From Unio delphinus (lineage: Eukaryota; Mollusca; Bivalvia; Unionida; Unionidae), in NCBI GenBank assembly GCA_029339505.1, contig JAQISU010000081.1, forward strand, positions 16,351,501-16,415,500: DNA of 64,000 nucleotides, given 5' to 3'. A model generated the notes under the pieces. It was not told where the DNA came from. It ran no database searches and saw only the letters and a program-made list of their open reading frames with translations. The number at the start of each line of letters is the position of its first letter. The first letter of the stretch is position 1. Of this stretch, positions 1 to 11,300 are shown piece after piece. Position numbers and translations under genes: made by a program.

Positions 1-214
1 ACAGTCTTGGTACCGAAAATAATCCAAAGGTTAAGAGGTCAGAACTGTCAGATGATTCTGCTTGCCCCTCTCAGATGGAACAAGTCATAGATTACCGATC
101 TACTCGATCTAGTGATAGATCTACCCAGGAAGATTCCAGCCACCTCAAATCTTCTCAAGACAAGCAACCGAAGTCACGGGTGTTCCACCCCTGCCCTGAC
201 AGTCTTCTTCACGC

Positions 215-1338
215 TTGGCTCTTGTTCGGACAGCCTTGCGAGACAAAGAATTTAAACCTTTGATTGTGGAGAGAATCTCTAGAGCAAGAAGGCCCTTCAC
301 TCTGAAGATTTACGAGGGAAAGTGGCAGGTTTTCAGGGACTGGTGCCATATCAATAACATCGTCCTTTTGAGTGTCTCAATCCCTCGACTGGCCGACTTT
401 TTCTCTCTGGCTTTTCTAGGAAAAACAGTTGGCCCCAATTACTATCAAAGGCTACCGCTCTAGGGTATCAGACACATCCCGCCATCATGGTAGATGTGAT
501 ATAGGGCATGACAAAGATCTGTCAGATCTTTTAGCCAATTTTGATTTCAATCGACCAAAATCCCTCACCGTTTCCAAAATGGAATTTGTCCTGGGTTTTA
601 ACATGGCTCAATTCAGACAAATTTGAGCATTTTGCCCACACTTCGTTAAAGCTACTATCATACAAAACATGTTTCTTGATAGCCTTAGCTTCAGCATGCA
701 GGGTGAGCAAGTTACATGCCCTTTCCAGTGACCCGAACTATCTTCAGTTCAGATCAGATGGTTCAGTGGCCCTCTTGACGCAACCAGGCTTCGTAGCCAA
801 AAATAGGATGCCATCCATTGGCAATCAAAGAGTCGTCATTTGCTCGCTATGGAAGAGATTCCATAGATAAGAAAAGAGAAGCAGCTATGCAAGATCCTGT
901 TTGTGCACTGAAGCACTATTTAAAACACACAGAGGTGAGTCTGGACACACACAAGTGCCTCTTTCTTCCAGTGAAAGCTGGGAAACGGGATATCACCATT
1001 CAAGCCCTTGCTTCATGGCTGAAGTGGGTTATATGCTCAGCGTACTCTGAGGTCTCAGAAGATCAGAGTCGCCTCATGAAGATTACTGCTCATGAGATTA
1101 GAGCAATTTCAGCGAGTCTTGCATTTGAACGCAATGTTTTGTTCCGATATATAATAGAAGCTGTTGGCTGGCATGCAGAGTCAACCTTCTCCAGTTTTAT
1201 CTCAGAGATTTTACTTCACAGAGGCAAACCTTGAATCTGGTAGGTCCTGTGTCGGCAGCCCAGATGACCACCAGACCCATTTATAACAAGCAGCACAGCC
1301 TATCAGCTTCGGTGGAAACGCCAGTGAAATTTTTTTAA
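215..1338 (+). pseudogene. tyrosine recombinase pseudogene (DIRS/Crypton-type), four frameshifts
   Basis: Four overlapping plus-strand frames together read as one tyrosine recombinase. The N-terminal core-binding part is near 270-430 (RISRARRPFTLKIYEGKW), then comes a segment at about 430-612, then the catalytic core. The first catalytic Arg is in ACRVSKLHAL (near 700) and the H-x-x-R box is AHEIRA (near 1090). The frame shifts by +1 near 430, near 612 and near 850, and by -1 at 1197. The last shift is just before the nucleophile: the upstream frame reads SSFISE, while the -1 frame reads FYLRDF and continues to a stop at 1336-1338. A functional protein would cut and rejoin DNA during element integration; this copy cannot make one without frameshifting. 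The family is recognised by motif, not by search. Confidence 0.65.
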
Positions 1339-1563
1339 GGTAATATTTCAATAACTATCTTCTTAAACGTATATAGAGGTCACATATCACGTGACCCTAG
1401 GCTGTGTTGCTAATGATATTAGGAGAACGGGTTATTGTTCACATGGAGAATCCAGCCATCATTCCCTAGAGGATACCCAGGGTGGAGGTAGGATGCTCAG
1501 CATTCCCTCCTCCTATTACCTATTCTCCTAACGTTAATGTGATCAGGGAACATATTTGAAGGA

Positions 1564-1879
1564 GAAAGCAAATTTGTAAGTAAATTGTTTCACCGAGAAT
1601 ACTTCCCCGATCACGTTACTTAAAAACCCTCCCAACCAACCCGCCATGGGAGCATCCTCGTATAGTATATATCGCTCAGCTTAAAAACTAGCGACACCTG
1701 GCGGTGGCAAGGGAAGGTAAGGGGCAAGAGTTATTGCCCTTTGTCTATAGGTGATAGAAAGGACGATTTTTCGTCTTTTAGTAGGGCAGGATTTGCAAGG
1801 TAGCAGGCTTATATCCTAATGTTAATGTGATCGAATAAGTATTCTCGGAGAAACATAATTTACTTAAAAATTTGCTTTC
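1564..1879. repeat. inverted repeat in the tail of DIRS-like copy 1
   Basis: The arm at 1564-1618 begins gaaagcaaattt and ends gatcacgtta. The arm at 1823-1879 is its approximate reverse complement, beginning taatgtgatcg and ending atttgctttc. The same pair occurs in copy 2 (51177-51234 with 51418-51476), so the foldback belongs to the element and not to local sequence. A third related stretch, acgttaatgtgatc, sits at 1531-1544. Such complementary ends are typical of DIRS elements. Confidence 0.65.
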
Positions 1880-2270
1880 CACATGTAACATGTAGATTTT
1901 GAGATCTGCAAGAAGAAGAGGGATGAACGTTATTTTGCAAAATAATTGAGTATCGGATGTGTAGGATCTGCAAGATCACTTTCTTATACATAGTTATTAA
2001 TTTAACTATTCCTTTTTATGACTTATAGAATGCATGTTTTGGATAAGAACATAGATGCATGATGACCAAACCTATGGAAAGCCAGCCAAAGATTAAGTTA
2101 TTTATTAAATTAGTTATATTTTGTGATTTAAATTTAAGATTTTATCCGACCAACAATATTAAAGTGTCCAAATTTTTCAGCTTCTAGCTTTCAGAATTGT
2201 ATTATGTATGCCACAGAATGAAGAAAACATTGTCTTAATTTTGTTTTTTGTTTTTATATTTCTGTTCCAG
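1880..2270 (+). other. legumain intron sequence before the first visible exon
   Basis: AT-rich non-coding DNA that ends in a polypyrimidine tract and the acceptor tctgttccag at 2261-2270. Nothing else is recognisable. Confidence 0.6.
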
Positions 2271-2346
2271 TGGTCCCAATGATCATATATTTGTAAATTT
2301 TGTTGACCATGGGGGTCCAGGTATTTTGGCCTTTGGAGATGATATG
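2271..2346 (+). CDS. LGMN: legumain exon a (catalytic His)
   Basis: 76 bp, entered in phase 2 (the first base completes a Ser-type codon) and read as [20 protein letters not shown] and onward to GDDM. The acceptor is ttccag at 2265-2270 and the donor gtaagt at 2347. It contains the catalytic His. Confidence 0.93.
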
Positions 2347-5300
2347 GTAAGTCATATTATGAGTTGTCTTTGCATATTTATTAAGCTTGTTATTTCTTTA
2401 TTATTAGCAATATCTCGTTCTGTATCTTGTCAGTGTAATTTCCAGCATTGCCATATGTAGCAGATTTAGAAAATGAATGTAAACAGCCTGTCCGATGCTA
2501 AAATTGGCACTGTGAATATAAACAGCGTGTCCAATGTTAAAAGTTGGCACTTTGAATGTAAACAGCCTGTCCAGTGTTAAAATTGGCTTTATGAATATAT
2601 GCAGCCTGTCCAGTGTTAAAATTGGCTGTATTTATGTAAACACTGTCCAGTGTTAAAATTGGATATACAACTATAGACAGCCTGTCCGATGCTAAAATTG
2701 GCACTGTGAATATAAACAGCGTGTCCAATGCTAAAATTGGCACTGTGAATATAAACAGCGTGTCCAGTGTTAAAATTGGATATACAACTATAGACGGCCT
2801 GTCCGATGCTAAAATTGGCACTGTGAATATAAAACAGCGTGTCCAGTGTTAAAATTGGATATACAACTATAGACAGCCTGTCCGATGCTAAAATTGGCAC
2901 TGTGAATATAAACAGCGTGTCCAGTGTTAAAAGTTGGCACTTTGAATGTAAACAGCCAGTGTTAAAATTGGCTTTATGAATATATACAGCCTGTCCAGTG
3001 TTAAAATTGGCTGTATTTATGTAAACAGACTGTCCAGTGTTAAAATTGGCTTTATGACTATAGACAGCCTGTCCAGTGTTAAAATTGGCTTTATGAATAT
3101 AGACAGCCTGTCCAGTGTTAAAATTGGCTTTATGAATATATACAGCCTGTCCAGTGTTAAAATTGATGCTTTCAGAGTGAAGCAATCTATGGGTGCTCAT
3201 GCCATTTTGTATCACTGTCATACAATTGTCATGCAGATTTTGACAGCCGCTGCTCTTGCAGGGGAGCTGTAGACCAGATCCAAAAACATAATCACTGCAC
3301 TATAGGTTCAGATTTATTGATTTGGAATACCAAATAATTGCAGAACATAAACTTTTGACTTGTATTTCATTTTTTTTAAGACATCTTTGTGCATTCTTTT
3401 AGTTTATGCAATCTTGCTCAGGGTTCTTACGGTCTTTGAAAGTCTTTGACAGTATTGGCTGAAATTAATCTACAATATGCCAAACCATATGGACACAAAT
3501 ACTGATCTTTTAAACATTATTCTGTTTAGAAATTTAAATCTGTTTTGAAACTAACTGCATGGTTTTCTGATTTCAGCTAGAGGCACCTCAACTAATGAAA
3601 GCAATCAAGAACATGTATGAACAGAAGAAGTATGGCAAGGTAGGTCATGCTCAGTTAACAAAATGCCATAGCATAGTAGGTAATGCTTAGTATGCCAAGC
3701 TGATGAATTACTATGGCAACTTAGATAATGCTTAGCAATTCAAGTTAATGAATTACTATGACAAGGTAGATAATGCTTATTATGTCAAGTTAATGAATGA
3801 CGATGGCAAAGTAGATAATGCTTGTTATGTAAAGTTAATGAATTACTATGGGAAGGTAAATAATAGTTCTTGCATTTTTGGTGATGGGGGTGTTGGGAGC
3901 TGCCCCCTTTAGATAAATCATGGCAGGCAGGATCTTTTAAGTATATACCATTTGGAACAATACTGCTTGGTCATAATTGATTGTAATCAATTAAATGTTT
4001 CAGTAATCTCAATAAATAATATAGAGAATAAATACTGATTCATTAGGGATAAATAAAGATTATATGTCACTTGATGTAATTGTATCTCCCTTTCTCCAGA
4101 TGGTCTTTTATGTGGAAGCCTGTGAATCTGGGTCGATGTTCAGTGACCTGTTGCCTAAGGATATCAATGGTGAGTTATATATTTTGAATGTCTCCTGCAA
4201 ATTTAGTTAGTACTGATATATGCTTAATGAGCCAGGTGGATATTATACAAACTCCAAATGTTTGATAACATTTTTATGATTTGTAGTTATAAACTTTATT
4301 TAGCTGTTAGACTAAACATTGAATTTCATGGTTTTCAATGACTCTTGTTAGCACCGTGTTTAACGCTACTGGTCATTGACAAATGGAGAATAAGAGATGG
4401 TATGTTGTCTATTATCCATCCATCAATTAGCAAAATTTTCTTATGCTGTTCCTCCTAAACTACTTTCTGGATTGCTATGAAAATCTCAATGCACGTCCAT
4501 TTTATGTTCTAGTTGGTTCCTATAGAAATTGGTTCTACATGGACATCTAATATAGTTAATACTATAAAATCTTATTGCTAATTCTCCTGAATGGACAGTC
4601 ATATCAGCATGGGCTTTTCATTGAAAGACTTCTTATGATGTCTAGTTGGTTCTGAATAGTAATGGTCCTAATCTGTCATTCAATATGGTTGCCACACCAG
4701 CCATCTTGAAAATCTTGTTATCACTATTCCTACTGAAGAGAAGTTATACTGGTTTTAGTTTCACCAGAAAACCTCTTAAGAGGTCTTTTTGGTCCCCATT
4801 GAATAAGGTCCAATCTGACATCTAATATGGCTGTACAGTGGCCATCTTGAAAATATTTGGTTTTGCTGCTACTCCTCAATGAATTGTTATTTCAGTTATG
4901 CTGGTTTAACAAAACAATTTCTTATGATATCTAGTTGAACTAAAATGTATATGGTGCTGATTTCATATCCAATAGGAATATCATAGCAGCCATCTTGAAA
5001 ATCTTGTTTTCGTTACTTCTTCTAAACAAACAATTGTATTGTCATGGCATTCAGTAAGAGGACATTTTACAATGGTCCGAAATGAAAAAAGTGCCATTTG
5101 CAAATCGATTTTGGCCAGTTCTTTGGCAATCTTGAAAACAATCTTGTTATCACTAGTCCTGCTCAAGGGATGGTTGTATCAGAATGGGTTTCTTGATTGA
5201 AAAACTCATTAGTGTCCGGTTTATCCAAAATGAAATTGGTACTGCAGATATTGCTTATGGCCACCATAGTGCCTCTTGAAACTCTTGATGTCATTATTTC

Positions 5301-8300
5301 TAAATGAATGGTCATATTAACAATGAGAGGGGGACACTGAGTTGCTGAGTGATATAAACCGCACACCATAATGGATCATAATGACGTGGCTGTTATAATT
5401 TTGAATTATGTCCAGGATCTAGGTCAGCCTTAGGTGTTTGCAAAATGTCAGGTCAAACTGATTTTCTGAAAAAAATTCCAAGTCATGTTAAAAAAAAAGA
5501 TATTATAATAGCATGTAATTGAATAAAAAGTTAAAATCAGATATACATAACAAAATGAAGACCTGGTCTCATCGTGAATTCCTGAAAATTAATTTTGGCC
5601 AACAAAGTGTAGCCTCTTCGAGAAACTCCTGTTTATAAGTTGCATTTGCATCAATATTTGGATTGGGGATTTGTGTCATTATGTACATGTATGAAGTAGC
5701 TCAATTTTAGGAACTTGAGAATCATAATCACAGGGGAGATAACACTTTTATTGCAGTTTATGTCACAACGGCTTCAAATCCTGATGAGTCATCCTACGCA
5801 TGCTACTATGACAAGAAATTGGACACTTATCTGGGAGATGTTTACAGTATCAAGTGGATGCAGGACTCAGACAAGGTATGTTGCAATTACTATATAGTTT
5901 AAATTTCAGTTTTTTTACCTATTTGACTTGTTTAAATTTTAAGTTTGGTGTACAACCAATATTTAACATGGATGTATACTGTTGTGGGATTATGCAGAAT
6001 AATTTAGATGTAATTGTAAATTATACTTTAGTTTAAACTAAAAATATATTCAAAGAAAATTTTCTTTATTCTAATTTATTGGCTTGTCACTCCAACTAAT
6101 TTATGCTATGATGCAGATATGTTGGTGTAACTGATTTTAGAAAGTTCATTTTCACCATTTTCTATTTTAAAGCCAGTATTAGATCTCCTTCTGTTTTTCA
6201 TATAGTTTATTAGCCAAATCTTTACCAGAAATGGTAAATGTAATGAAAAACAAAAGAAAGTCTTAGTTCATTGTTAGTTAATTAATTATTCTAAACCATT
6301 AGTCATGCAGTCCAATGAATGAACTTATTATATACTTGTGATATGAATACCTATTTCATATTAAACTGGTAAATTAATTTTTTTTCTTATTTTTTCATTT
6401 TCTTTTTCGTGAATTGCAGGAGGACCTGAACACAGAAACTCTAGAAAAGCAATTTAAGATTACAAAAGCTGAAACAAACACTAGTCATGTTATGGAATAT
6501 GGAGACTTGGTGAGAAATGAGTTTTTGTTTGGTACCTTAAGCATTATCATATATGTAATATGCTATCACTTGATCACTGGCATCACATGTTTCATAGTTG
6601 TTAGAATTGCAGTTTTGCAAGAATATATTTTGTTTCCCATTCTGAAAATTTTTACAGTGAAAAAGGTTGATATTTGGTTGAAAGGAAAGACCTGGCAGTC
6701 AAACAAATATAATATTTTTAAAAAGCTTCAAAATTCATCAAATAGGTTTTGACTAAATTTGATGTCATTCTGGTATCGAGGCTTTTTTTAAAATTAATAC
6801 AAAAAATGCTAATTTAGCATCTAATATGCCACCTTTAAAGAAATAGAAAATCTTAAAATGACTTCTTCTCCGGAACATTAAGGAAGTATTTGTCAGAATT
6901 GGACAGAAAAAAAACGTTATCGGATCCTTTTAATTTAGTAAAAGTCATGACAATCCACATCAGATACTGTCATATAAATGTAATATTTTTCAAGGACATT
7001 TCTTGATAAACACTAAATCAGAATTTTAGTACTACGTATTTTTATTTACATGGCTTATGTTTCTAATACAGACAACCTAGCAATTCTTTGTTTTTAGAAT
7101 TTAACTTTTTATTGGTGATGTATAACCAATATCATACACAGGCATACATTCATACACATATACATGTTGTTCTTTTGGTTTGTTTGGGTCTCTTGGGTAG
7201 ACCAGATCACAGGCCTGAAACATTTAAAAGACGTCAAGATTATGTTTACACAAACCTGAACATTCAAATCATAACATGAGCAAAGATGAATAGTTTGAAC
7301 ACATGTAAATTAATAATTGTATAATTTACATTGATAGACCATCAAAATATGATATCCTTTATAAATATTACAAATATAATTTTATATGCCCTTTATAAAT
7401 AATATTACAAATATATTTTTATATGCCCATCAGTGTATGATACCATCCATCCATCTGTTAAAAATTTCATTTGCACACAGTAATTTCAGTTGTCCATCAT
7501 CAACAGTTACCACTCTTTGAATGGCTTGCACTAGGGGTGAGGGAGAGCTCTATTGAATTTGGTATTTTAAAAAAATATAAAAGTCAATGTCATTGACTGA
7601 AAAAATAAAAATGCTTTTAACATAATAATTTGATTTGTCCACCATCTAAAGATACTAATCTTTGTGGATGATTTGCACATGGTGTAAGATTTGATTTTGG
7701 GCTCAAGGTTAAAAAAAAATCAAGGTCGCTGTAACTCCAAGGTGAAAAATGATTGCGATATAATGACATAACTACATCACAGATCATGACCAAATTTTGT
7801 GGATGGTTTCTATTTACTGTAAGGAATAAACCTAATTATTTTGGGGTCAAGGTAAGTATGTCTGCAAGAAGAAAGATGTTTTCTGCAAACACATTTCAGT
7901 TATTAACAATTGTTCTTGACCAAAGTTTTGGAGGACTTGCACTTCAGGTATGGAAGAGGCATATTCATTCTTTTAGTCTAAACATCAAAGGTCAGATCAG
8001 AATAAAAATGGGTAGAGAATAATTTTTGTTCTTGAGTAAGTTCATTCACCAAACTTTGGATTGCTTGCACTTTGGAAAATAAGAGACGTACAGATTGTTG
8101 GATATGAAGGTCAGAGTTCAGAATCATGGTTACTAATTGTCATGTTTATTGAGACCCATTGATGAATGATGATAAGTTAACTATTCCCTACTAATATCTA
8201 AATTAAAATTTCTAAAACACTGGACAGGTAGGTAATGGTCTATTCATGGTACTTACATTAACAAAATTTACTGTATAACATCTTTTCATTATGGTCTTTA

Positions 8301-11300
8301 AAGTTTGTATAAGTGATACAGATCAGATATATATAATTTTAAAATAGTTTGACACTGAAAAAAAAAACAACAACTCTGAATTGTTCCAAAGTTACTTTGA
8401 GAACTTTGTGGTATCAAACCCTGCTGAACATATAAAAATCATACTAGTCTACAATCAAATTGGGCAGCTGTTTATTTCCAGATTACCCTGTATACTCTCC
8501 TGTATGTGTCAGATCTATCGGTGAAAAACATTGATAGACCATCTTCTGGTTCATAGACTACTGCCAGATCTGGCTCTGTGTTGTTTGTTCTACTGATTAA
8601 CTCTAACCAAATGCATAGACACATATCATTTGGCGCATTGATGGTTTTGTTTACAATTTGCTTTATAAGTGATTATGTATGGTACTTTTTCAACTTACTA
8701 TTCCCTTCATCTTATAGACAAAAATCAAAAAGATTAGTTAATCTATACCCATTTTACCATCTAAAATTGTTATTTTCCTTTGGATTCTGTATGGCCATTT
8801 AAGTTCCATAGACAATATTTGCTAATATTTTCCACCTTTTTCAGACAATTGGTGATATGACTGTGGCAGAGTTTCAAGGAAATCAGCATTCATCAGTCTT
8901 TCTGAGTAATAACATTCACACAGATGAAGAGGATCCATGTGTAAGTTACAAAGACATACAAATGTTATTTTTATGGTTTCTTATATAATAATAACTACAG
9001 TCGACTCTTAACTGCACATCAGTCAACTGCACAATCCAGATAACTGCACATAGTCACGCTGGTCCCGTTTTTCCCAGTGCTTTTCAATGGGAACAAACTT
9101 TGGGTAACTGCACTGTGCTTAAATGCACACTCCGGATAACAGCACGATAATTTTATGACCGTGGCATATTAATCAATAAATTTTACTCTGGTTAACTGCA
9201 CAACATATAGTCATGATCAGTTATTGCCAGTCCACTGCTTTAGCATTTCAAATAACCCAACAAGTAAGCCGGTAAATGCGACTTAGTAAATGATTGACAT
9301 ATAAAGGATGCCCTATGTGCTATATACATGTATATCCATACCCACTAGGGAACAATAGCGTGGGAAAAATCATAGTACAGCGTGGGAAACATTGATCTAA
9401 ACCGTTCAGGTTTGAATGATTTCAAACGAACAAATGGATGGTTGGAAAGATGGAAAATGCGCAACAGAATTCAATTTAAACATCAACACCGCGAAAAACA
9501 GGATGCAGATGACTTTGGAGCTGAACGCTTTATATGTGGGAGTTGACCCAACAATGACAGCAGTTTTTGAATAACAAGCGATCTATAGAATTTCTTGAAA
9601 TTCATTATACTTTCTTGATCCATTGGTTGAATCATTGTAGTTTTGTTTGGAGGAAAGGAAAACAAGCTTAACATTGAAGTAAAAGTTGAAAGAGTTGATT
9701 CTAATCATTGTTTAAATTTATTCTTCATATATATTCATGCCGTGCTGATTTAAAGCTGTACTGTACCGTACTTCGGTTAACTGCACACTCCGGTTAACTG
9801 CACAGTCTCGTGACGGGCCCAAGAGTGTGCAGTTAACCGGAGTCGACTGTAATCTTTTAGGTCTAATTGAGCTAAAAATAAATAATCCACTTTTAATAAA
9901 ACTAATCATTAGGGTGTAATTGAGCTAATAAAAATAATCCATTTTATCCACAAGTTTAATCAAGAACATTGTTCAACAGATGTTATTAGACCAGGATTCA
10001 CTGTTGTTGTAGTAAACATGGTTCCCATGTATGTAACATATTACATCTACCAATGTTTATAAATCGAGTGAAATGGACTCTTTGGTGTAGCTGCTTATTA
10101 AAGCATCAGTGTTTTAGGTCTCACATGGGCTTCTTGTAAATATATCTATGATATGAAAATGTATCTGCAAGTTTTATTATTGAGAAGCAACATGTAAGAT
10201 TTCTAAACTTATGCATATTGGTACAAGTAGGAGAAAGGTATGTAATTTAGGTTTAAATTCAGCATTTTTTAATCGTGAAATAGCAGAAATAAATCGCTTT
10301 CTAATCAATACAAAGTGACGGGGCTTTCTGATGCCGTATTTTCAAGCTTATAAGTCCATACGTTTTTTACTTGAAAGACAGGTTTTCATCTTATTCTCCG
10401 AATTGACTTGTATATGGATTGTGTCATTGAAAGTTTATACAAGTTACGTTCATGACTACAGGTAATAAAATGAACTACATGGATGTGGTTTCAGTTATAA
10501 TAAAACAAGCATGGACTGTTAATTCGGCTGTGTCAATTGATAACAGAATATAGCAGTGATTTGTTCAGAAGTAAAATCACAAACATGTTAGCATTGGTAA
10601 TGCAATTTCACGATTGCCACTAATATGGAATATCATACAACGATACCATTACTAGTGTAAAATGCAACGCCAAGATATTGACCTTGCTTCATCTTATACT
10701 TCGAATTGACTTGTATATGGACGAATGATAGAAAATTTACAAAATTGTTGAACTCGACTTGTACTCCAAATCGACTTATAGGCCGGAAAATATGGTAATA
10801 CAAAATGACATTGATTTCTATGATCAATACAGAGTGACAGGGCTTTCCATGATCAATACAAAGTGTAAGGGCTCTCCTTGATCTGTACATTGTGACATGG
10901 CTCTCCTTGTTCAGTACAGTGTGACAGGGCTTTCCATGATCAATACAAAGTGACATGGCTACCTTTGATCAGTACAAAGTGAAAGGGCTCTTTGATCATT
11001 TCAGTGTGACAGGGCTTTCCATAAACGGTAGAAAGTGACAGCATTTTTCCATGATCATTATATAGTAATGGAGCTTTCCAGGATCAATGCAAAATGACAG
11101 GGCTTTGATATGGCCATATGATCAATATGAAATGGCAGGTGTTTTTGATCAAAAACAGATCAAAAAGACTTTTTTATCTGTACAACATGAAAGGGCTTTC
11201 TATGATCAGCACAAAATGTGACATGACTTTTTGATGAAGAGAACAGGAACAGGGCTTTCTGACCAACAGATAGTGATTAGACTTTCCAGATTTGATCGGA

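Larger units (their letters stand above)
1..1879 (+). mobile_element. DIRS-like tyrosine-recombinase element, copy 1 (decayed, left end outside window)
   Basis: A broken tyrosine-recombinase reading region (215-1338) is followed by a non-coding tail with a large inverted repeat: 1564-1618 pairs with 1823-1879, separated by about 200 bp. A second diverged copy with the same order (recombinase, then tail, then inverted repeat) lies at about 50068-51476, which defines this as one transposon family. Recombinase plus complex inverted repeats suggests DIRS-type retrotransposons, but no reverse transcriptase is visible because the element runs off the window edge, so a Crypton-like element remains possible. 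It lies upstream of the first visible legumain exon, presumably in an intron. Confidence 0.6.
8998..9849 (+). mobile_element. Tigger/pogo-like deletion derivative 1 with inverted inner segment
   Basis: Terminal inverted repeats of about 26 bp: cagtcgactcttaactgcac at the left and its near reverse complement ending gttaaccggagtcgactg at 9849. TA dinucleotides at 8996-8997 and 9850-9851 fit the TA target duplication of the Tc1/mariner/pogo superfamily. Further copies of the taactgcac phrase occur inside both ends. The body keeps a CENP-B-type DNA-binding piece on the plus strand and a DDE C-terminal piece on the minus strand, so it cannot be autonomous. It lies in the intron between exons f and g. 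Confidence 0.85.

Noticed and set aside
2616..3221. 201-residue minus-strand frame with 13-residue repeats
   Set aside because: It is a consequence of the 39-bp unit being a multiple of three inside a legumain intron; the plus strand is open there too.
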